Of a stretch of DNA of 10,438 bases, positions 6,463-10,438 are shown piece by piece. The translations under genes were made by a program, and so were the position numbers. Origin of the DNA: an uncultured Ruminococcus sp. (GTDB lineage Bacteria > Bacillota > Clostridia > Oscillospirales > Ruminococcaceae); NCBI GenBank assembly GCA_947177345.1, contig CAMWUB010000032.1, positions 1 to 10,438 of the forward strand, in the 5' to 3' direction. Position 1 is the first letter of the stretch; every line of letters starts with the position of its first letter. The notes beneath the pieces are model-generated. The model made no database searches and was not told where the DNA came from. It worked only from the letters and a program-made list of their open reading frames with translations.

Positions 6463-7647
6463 ATGAGTAAAGTTTTTTTTACTTCTGAATCTGTCACTGA
6501 GGGTCATCCTGACAAAATCGCTGACCAGATTTCAGATGCCGTTCTTGACGCTATCCTTGAACAAGACCCCACCGGCAGAGTAGCCTGTGAAACCGCTGTC
6601 ACTACCGGAATGATTCTCTGTATGGGTGAAATCTCGACTACTGCAAAAATTGATATTCCGAAAATTGCACGTCAGGTAGTAGCCGATATAGGTTATGACC
6701 GTGCTAAATATGGTTTCGATGCCCACACCTGCTCCGTTATAACAAGCATTGACGAGCAGTCAGCAGATATTGCTATGGGTGTCAATGAGGCTTTCGAGTA
6801 CAGGGAAAACAATGACGAAAATGACGGTCTTTCAAACGGAGCAGGCGACCAAGGTATAATGTTCGGATATGCCTGCAATGAAACTCCCGAACTTATGCCA
6901 CTTCCTGTTTCACTTGCACATAAGCTGTCCATGAAACTCACAGAAGTCCGCAAAGACGGCACACTCCGCTATCTCAGACCCGACGGCAAAACACAGGTTA
7001 CTGTTGAATATATTGACGGTAAACCGTCAAGAATAGATGCAGTTGTTGTATCTTCGCAACATTCAGCTGATATTACTCTGAATCAGCTCCGCAAGGATAT
7101 TGAAGAATACGTAATAAGAGCGGTTATACCGGAAAATCTTATCGACGACAACACAAAGATTTTCATTAATCCTACCGGACGTTTCGTTATCGGCGGACCT
7201 CAGGGCGACAGCGGTCTGACCGGCAGAAAAATTATCGTTGATACATATGGTGGCTATTCAAGACATGGTGGTGGTGCATTCAGCGGTAAAGACCCTACCA
7301 AAGTTGACAGAAGTGGTGCATATATGTCAAGATATATAGCTAAAAATATCGTTGCCGGTGGATTCGCTGACAAATGCGAAGTACAGCTTTCATACGCTAT
7401 CGGAGTTGCTAAGCCGGTATCCGTTCTCGTCGATACTTTCGGTACTGGTAAAGTTTCCGAAGAAAAACTCTCCGAAGCTGTTTCAAAGGTATTCGACTTA
7501 AGACCGACTGCAATTATTGAAGCTCTTGACTTAAGAAAACCACAGTACAGACGGCTTGCTTCATACGGTCATATGGGTCGTGAAGAACTCGGCGTTGTAT
7601 GGGAAAAAACTGACAAAGTAAATGCCTTAAAGGAGGAATTATTATGA
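6463..7647 (+). CDS. metK: S-adenosylmethionine synthetase
   Basis: It makes S-adenosylmethionine from methionine and ATP in the cytoplasm, releasing phosphate and pyrophosphate; Mg and K ions are needed. 394 residues, normal for the family. The start is ATG 6463, with GGAGG (6446-6450) 12 nt upstream. The reading frame is open back to 6283, but that stretch is the riboswitch and terminator, not protein. Signatures: GHPDKIADQISDA near the N-terminus (His15, Asp17), GAGDQGIMFGY (126-136) for the adenine/methionine site, and GGGAFSGKDPTK (269-280) for the phosphate loop. It is regulated by the SAM-I riboswitch, so its product feeds back on transcription. Its TGA stop overlaps the ATG of the next gene (ATGA, 7644-7647). 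Confidence 0.98.
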   Translation: MSKVFFTSESVTEGHPDKIADQISDAVLDAILEQDPTGRVACETAVTTGMILCMGEISTTAKIDIPKIARQVVADIGYDRAKYGFDAHTCSVITSIDEQSADIAMGVNEAFEYRENNDENDGLSNGAGDQGIMFGYACNETPELMPLPVSLAHKLSMKLTEVRKDGTLRYLRPDGKTQVTVEYIDGKPSRIDAVVVSSQHSADITLNQLRKDIEEYVIRAVIPENLIDDNTKIFINPTGRFVIGGPQGDSGLTGRKIIVDTYGGYSRHGGGAFSGKDPTKVDRSGAYMSRYIAKNIVAGGFADKCEVQLSYAIGVAKPVSVLVDTFGTGKVSEEKLSEAVSKVFDLRPTAIIEALDLRKPQYRRLASYGHMGREELGVVWEKTDKVNALKEELL

Positions 7648-8024
7648 ATCACGTTGAAATAAAATTTGATAATGACATTCTTGCGGATATTCTGCATATT
7701 TCCGATTTCGGAAAATATCTCATCAAACTCGATACTGAAAGAGTTATCCAGCCACCGAAAAATTCCGTTGACGTTCTCGGTATGCTCTTCACACTCCTCG
7801 AAGAAAACCCCGAAACTCCGGAGGGTCGTGTATATAATGGCAATCTGGCGGAAATTCTCCACAGAACTATAAATAATCTTCCTGATGTTATCAACTCATT
7901 CAATAACATTGAAATTACTATCACTATTAATACTGAAGACGAAAACGGCAATATTACTGAATCCAAATCCGTTACAAATATAACCGTAACCGAAACCAAA
8001 GAAGAATTACCGATTGAAGAATAA
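7644..8024 (+). CDS. Unknown acidic protein, translationally coupled to metK
   Basis: 126 residues, with AAAGGAGG 7 nt before ATG 7644, inside the end of metK. The overlap and strong ribosome site make it a real gene, under the SAM riboswitch. I do not recognise the family. The first 80 residues look mixed alpha/beta and globular. Residues 88-126 are a Thr/Ile/Glu-rich tail predicted as strands then disordered (NIEITITINTEDENGN, ending ELPIEE). There is no signal peptide, membrane segment, cysteine or obvious catalytic motif. The link to SAM supply suggests a role near methionine metabolism, but this rests only on position. Confidence 0.75.
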   Translation: MNHVEIKFDNDILADILHISDFGKYLIKLDTERVIQPPKNSVDVLGMLFTLLEENPETPEGRVYNGNLAEILHRTINNLPDVINSFNNIEITITINTEDENGNITESKSVTNITVTETKEELPIEE

Positions 8025-8031
8025 TAAACAA

Positions 8032-8058
8032 GGGCAGTCCCTAAGACTGCCCGTTTCA
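8032..8058 (+). terminator. Terminator of the metK operon
   Basis: Perfect 8-bp stem GGGCAGTC (8032-8039) / GACTGCCC (8045-8052) with a 5-nt loop and a short GTTTCAAT tail. The poor U tract may allow readthrough to the lipoprotein gene, for which I see no good promoter in the 27 nt that follow. Confidence 0.75.
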
Positions 8059-8085
8059 ATATGTAATTCAATGAAAGGAATCGTT

Positions 8086-8898
8086 TTGAAGAAATTTATT
8101 TTATTCCTCACACTGCTTGTACTTACTTCATGCGGTAATAATAATAAACATTCCGGAAATCCCCTCGGAAGTGCTATCGTCACAACTACTACTGAATCCG
8201 CTGTTACTACGGAAATTCAGACTACTACACAACCGGTCACGAAAGTCAAACGCAACATAAAAAAGAAAATGTTGATAGATGTTCCGTACTACTCACAGCA
8301 TGACTATCCAACAGGTTGCGAACTGGTAAGCACTTCAATGTTGCTTGCTTTCCTTGGATTCGATATAAAAGCCGGTGAACTCATTGAAAAGGGTTATCTT
8401 AATGCCGTCGACATAACCAAAGACAGTAAGGGAAGAAAACGTGGCGGAGACCCTGACAAAGTTTTTATAGGAAATCCGGAAAAAAATACCGGTTATGGCT
8501 GTTACAGCGGTGCGGTTGAATACGCTCTGAATAAATATCTGAAACCTCAGGAACATAAACTTAATAAGAAATATGAAATTACTGACCTCAAAGGCATGGA
8601 ACTATCTGAAATATGTGCGGAATACGTCAGCGAAGGTGTACCGGTCATAGTATGGGCAAGCATTGATATGAAGCCTACTTTTATTAACCTCGCTAATAGC
8701 TGGATTATCGAAAAAACCGGCGAGCGTTATCTATGGAAATCAAATGAACATTGTCTCGTACTCACCGGCTATGATGAGGAATATTATTACTTCAATGACC
8801 CACTCGCACAAAAAGATACTCCGTATCTCAAACGCCTTGTTGAAAGACGTTACGGTGAAATGGGTATGCAAGCCATTGCAGTCATTGAAAATGAATAG
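8086..8898 (+). CDS. Lipoprotein with C39-like cysteine peptidase domain
   Basis: 270 residues from TTG 8086, with AAAGGA (8074-8079) 6 nt upstream. ATG 8071 in the same frame contains that ribosome site in its codons and has none of its own. The N-terminus is a textbook lipoprotein signal, MKKFILFLTLLVLTSC, with lipidated Cys16. A Thr-rich linker (33-52) then leads to a papain-fold domain like Peptidase_C39_2 (about 61-267). Predicted catalytic residues are Cys78 (PTGCELVSTSMLL), His222 (NEHCLVLTGYD) and Asp238 (YYFNDP). It should sit on the outer face of the membrane. The substrate is unknown; this fold usually cleaves peptides, and no ABC exporter is nearby, so it is not a bacteriocin-export peptidase. 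Its stop directly abuts the stop of the convergent gene. Confidence 0.88.
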   Translation: MKKFILFLTLLVLTSCGNNNKHSGNPLGSAIVTTTTESAVTTEIQTTTQPVTKVKRNIKKKMLIDVPYYSQHDYPTGCELVSTSMLLAFLGFDIKAGELIEKGYLNAVDITKDSKGRKRGGDPDKVFIGNPEKNTGYGCYSGAVEYALNKYLKPQEHKLNKKYEITDLKGMELSEICAEYVSEGVPVIVWASIDMKPTFINLANSWIIEKTGERYLWKSNEHCLVLTGYDEEYYYFNDPLAQKDTPYLKRLVERRYGEMGMQAIAVIENE

Positions 8899-10035
8899 TC
8901 ATGAATGTAAATCGCCAATAATACAGTTTCTTAATTCAAAGTATTCGCCGTCATTCAGAGTTATTCTGCCGTAATATCTATCGTAATAATCGTCGTAATT
9001 GTCAAGTGTTCCGGAATCTTTGATTATCGCTCCTACTGCGTTTATACTTGAATATACGTACCATTCCGCTTCACCTTCGTATTCGTTGTAACCTACTACT
9101 CTGTAAGTACCTGCCGGTATGTCACGTCCTACTATGAACATACCGTCTGTTTTATGCGGGTCATTGACTATATCAGGGTACATATCGAGGTTATAGGCAG
9201 TACACCATGAGAAGTCAAGATAACCATTTCCGGAAATTTCTGCTATACGTGTACCGTCAAAATGTACGTATGCCGAGGAAATCTGATTTTCACAGTGTGG
9301 GTCTGCGTATATACCCTCTACACCGTGACCGTCTGATAATTCAGGTATGAAAATATATGTACCCTCCGGAATGTCAACGCCTATCTGATACGTTCCCGAC
9401 GGAAATACTCCGTTTTCCTTGAATATCTCGTTTGTATCGTATACCGGTCTTTCCTCGTCAAAAAAAGGTAACGCTTCTTCTGCCGGTACTGTTTCTTCTA
9501 TTAGTTCATAGCCGTAATCGTCGTATTCGTATTCATAGTCGTAATCGTAATCATAGTCATAATCATAGCCGTAATCATAATTATAGCTGTGATGATGGTC
9601 TATGTATTGTTGTACGTTTGGCTCGTATTCCAGTGGCGACTGAACATAAGTTCTCGTTACATTATGATTTATCGCAAGACCCATGGTCATAAAGCTGATA
9701 CCCACAACTGAAATCGTACCAGCGAAAAGAAGCCGTAAGAACTTTTTACCTCGTTTGTTAAGTTTAAGTTTAGGTCTGGAAGCTCTTTCAGCTTTTAGGG
9801 CTTTGATATGATTAAGATGTTTTTCTGTTTTTTCGGTTATTTTTTGTTTCGTAGATTCTGTTTTTTCAGTTATTTTTTGTTTCGCAGATTTTGCAGACTT
9901 TATTTTTTTATATATCGTTTCAGACGGAGCAGGCATTACAATATGAGCAGGTTTTGCATTGGTTTTTACCGGCATATCGCAGTATTCGCATACGTCGCCG
10001 TGTACAGATGCTCCGCAGTGTTCGCATATAGTCAT
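8899..10035 (-). CDS. Zinc-ribbon, single-TM protein with Tyr-Asp repeat and duplicated external domain
   Basis: 378 residues from ATG 10035, with GAGGTG (10047-10042) 6 nt upstream. A GTG at 10044 in frame lies within that ribosome site and is rejected. Layout: zinc ribbon with Cys4, Cys7, Cys16 and Cys19; a Lys-rich helical region holding two 11-residue repeats around QKITEKTE (about 52-73); a basic stretch (85-98); one TM (99-122). Outside come a His-rich then Tyr/Asp-alternating tract (147-177), an acidic linker (178-206), and two copies of a beta-rich unit. Copy A starts GTYQIGVDIPEGTY (214-227) and copy B GMFIVGRDIPAGTY (298-311). By the positive-inside rule the zinc ribbon is cytoplasmic. 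The combination suggests a sensor or surface protein linking outside to inside, but no function can be assigned. Confidence 0.85.
   Translation of the reverse strand: MTICEHCGASVHGDVCEYCDMPVKTNAKPAHIVMPAPSETIYKKIKSAKSAKQKITEKTESTKQKITEKTEKHLNHIKALKAERASRPKLKLNKRGKKFLRLLFAGTISVVGISFMTMGLAINHNVTRTYVQSPLEYEPNVQQYIDHHHSYNYDYGYDYDYDYDYDYEYEYDDYGYELIEETVPAEEALPFFDEERPVYDTNEIFKENGVFPSGTYQIGVDIPEGTYIFIPELSDGHGVEGIYADPHCENQISSAYVHFDGTRIAEISGNGYLDFSWCTAYNLDMYPDIVNDPHKTDGMFIVGRDIPAGTYRVVGYNEYEGEAEWYVYSSINAVGAIIKDSGTLDNYDDYYDRYYGRITLNDGEYFELRNCIIGDLHS
9505..9585 (-). repeat. Tyr-Asp codon repeat within the zinc-ribbon TM gene
   Basis: Twenty-seven codons (residues 151-177) alternate Tyr with Asp/Glu, with a few Gly and Asn. 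At DNA level this is an imperfect tandem of 6-bp units (GTAATC/ATAGTC on the plus strand). Codons are mixed, so it is less slippery than a pure microsatellite. Confidence 0.85.
9824..9888 (-). repeat. Tandem 33-bp in-frame duplication
   Basis: Two 32-nt copies (9824-9855 and 9857-9888), offset by 33 bp, differ at two positions. They encode the two QKITEKTE repeats on the cytoplasmic side of the TM. Confidence 0.85.
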
Positions 10036-10079
10036 AAAATTCACCTCAGATATAATTTGTAATTCTTGATTATAAATTA

Positions 10080-10108
10080 ATTATATCACGTATTGCAGAA
10101 ATAATCAA
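10080..10108 (-). promoter_or_regulatory. Promoter of the zinc-ribbon TM gene
   Basis: On the minus strand TTGATT (10108-10103), a 17-bp spacer and TATAAT (10085-10080), with a TGa extended -10. The leader is about 40 nt to ATG 10035. Confidence 0.8.
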
Positions 10109-10131
10109 GCTATATAATTCTTAAAAATATC

Positions 10132-10171
10132 TTAAAATAAAAAAACAGGATATTCCCGAAAGAATACCCTG
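10132..10171 (-). terminator. Terminator of rpmB
   Basis: Read on the minus strand, CAGGGTATTC (10171-10162) pairs with GAATATCCTG (10155-10146), ten pairs with one G-U and a 6-nt loop, followed by a long T-rich tail. Confidence 0.88.
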
Positions 10172-10190
10172 AATTTCTTCAACGTAATTA

Positions 10191-10376
10191 TTAAGCTCTT
10201 TCAACCTTGCCGGAACGTAAGCATCTTGAGCAAGCGTAAACATGACAAGGAGTACCCTTGACAACTGCCTTTACACGTTTAACGTTTGGTTTCCATGTTC
10301 TGTTAGTACGTCTGTGTGAGTGGGAAACCTTGATACCGAAAGTAACTCCCTTACCGCAGAAATCGCATTTTGCCAT
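10191..10376 (-). CDS. rpmB: Ribosomal protein L28
   Basis: A 61-residue, highly basic protein of the large ribosomal subunit. It opens MAKCDFCGKG and has the family segment SHSHRRTNRTWKPN (18-31). Cys4, Cys7, Cys49 and Cys52 form two CxxC pairs, making this the zinc-binding (Cys-plus) form of L28. A further Cys44 is also present. It starts at ATG 10376, with AGGAGG (10391-10386) 9 nt upstream, and is a single-gene unit ending at the 10132-10171 terminator. Confidence 0.97.
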   Translation of the reverse strand: MAKCDFCGKGVTFGIKVSHSHRRTNRTWKPNVKRVKAVVKGTPCHVYACSRCLRSGKVERA

Positions 10377-10418
10377 TAGACTGCACCTCCTTATCTGTTT
10401 AAAAAAGTCAACAGAATT

Positions 10419-10427
10419 AGTATATCA
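10419..10427 (-). promoter_or_regulatory. Probable rpmB -10 element; -35 lies outside the window
   Basis: On the minus strand TGa-TATACT (10427-10419) is an extended -10. A -35 at 17 bp would fall just past the right edge, so the promoter cannot be confirmed here. Confidence 0.55.
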
Positions 10428-10438
10428 TGTCTTTTCCG

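Noticed and set aside
7649..8071. 140-codon minus-strand frame opposite the gene at 7644-8024
   Set aside because: The plus frame is coupled to metK with a strong ribosome site; the minus frame crosses the operon terminator and has no support.
8014..8085. Extended start of the lipoprotein at ATG 8014 or ATG 8071
   Set aside because: The extension from 8014 would translate through the metK-operon terminator, and ATG 8071 has no ribosome site; TTG 8086 gives a standard lipoprotein signal and a well-spaced AAAGGA.
10036..10044. GTG start at 10044 for the zinc-ribbon protein
   Set aside because: That GTG is part of the GAGGTG ribosome site serving ATG 10035.
9432..10062. Plus-strand frames at 9432-9692 and 9808-10062
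   Set aside because: They are shadows of the Tyr-Asp repeat and Lys-rich stalk on the minus strand, giving repetitive His/Asn/Arg or Phe/Arg translations.

Overview
This window looks like chromosome from a low-to-mid GC Gram-positive anaerobe, most likely a Ruminococcus-like member of the Clostridia. This is inferred from strong AGGAGG ribosome sites, near-consensus sigma-A promoters (several with an extended TGn -10), a SAM-I riboswitch before metK, a clostridial-type phosphofructokinase and a Cys-type L28. There are no mobile elements, CRISPR arrays, tRNAs or rRNAs, and no gene-free stretch longer than about 250 bases.

Left third, minus strand (1-3257). A membrane PAS-PAS-GGDEF-EAL protein has its own consensus promoter. 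Its GGDEF motif is degenerate and its EAL domain is intact, so it should degrade cyclic di-GMP. It reads into a 6-phosphofructokinase gene cut by the left window edge.

Middle, plus strand (3290-6237). Divergent from the EAL gene lies an OmpR/PhoB-type response regulator overlapping its sensor kinase. The kinase is followed by a separate promoter, a structured RNA of about 130 nt ending in a hairpin terminator, and a small CX5R (tyrosine-phosphatase-like) protein. The promoters of the response regulator and of the RNA share an 18-bp element matching at 15 positions, placed the same 10 bp before a -10 hexamer and embedded in 11-bp-spaced TTTACA-like hexamers. The best reading is that the regulator controls both its own operon and the RNA/phosphatase unit. 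This is the most interesting part of the window. The phosphatase has no room for its own promoter after the terminator, so the RNA may be an attenuating leader as well as, or instead of, a free small RNA.

metK unit, plus strand (6238-8058). A consensus promoter, flanked by two 12-bp palindromes, drives a SAM-I riboswitch with a terminator. metK follows, then a gene of unknown function coupled to it by an ATGA overlap, then a terminator.

Right third. A lipoprotein with a C39-like cysteine peptidase fold (plus strand, TTG start) meets end-to-end, with no gap, a minus-strand gene. That gene encodes a zinc-ribbon, single-TM protein with a Tyr-Asp repeat and a duplicated external domain. Upstream of it on the minus strand is rpmB (ribosomal protein L28) with its own terminator.
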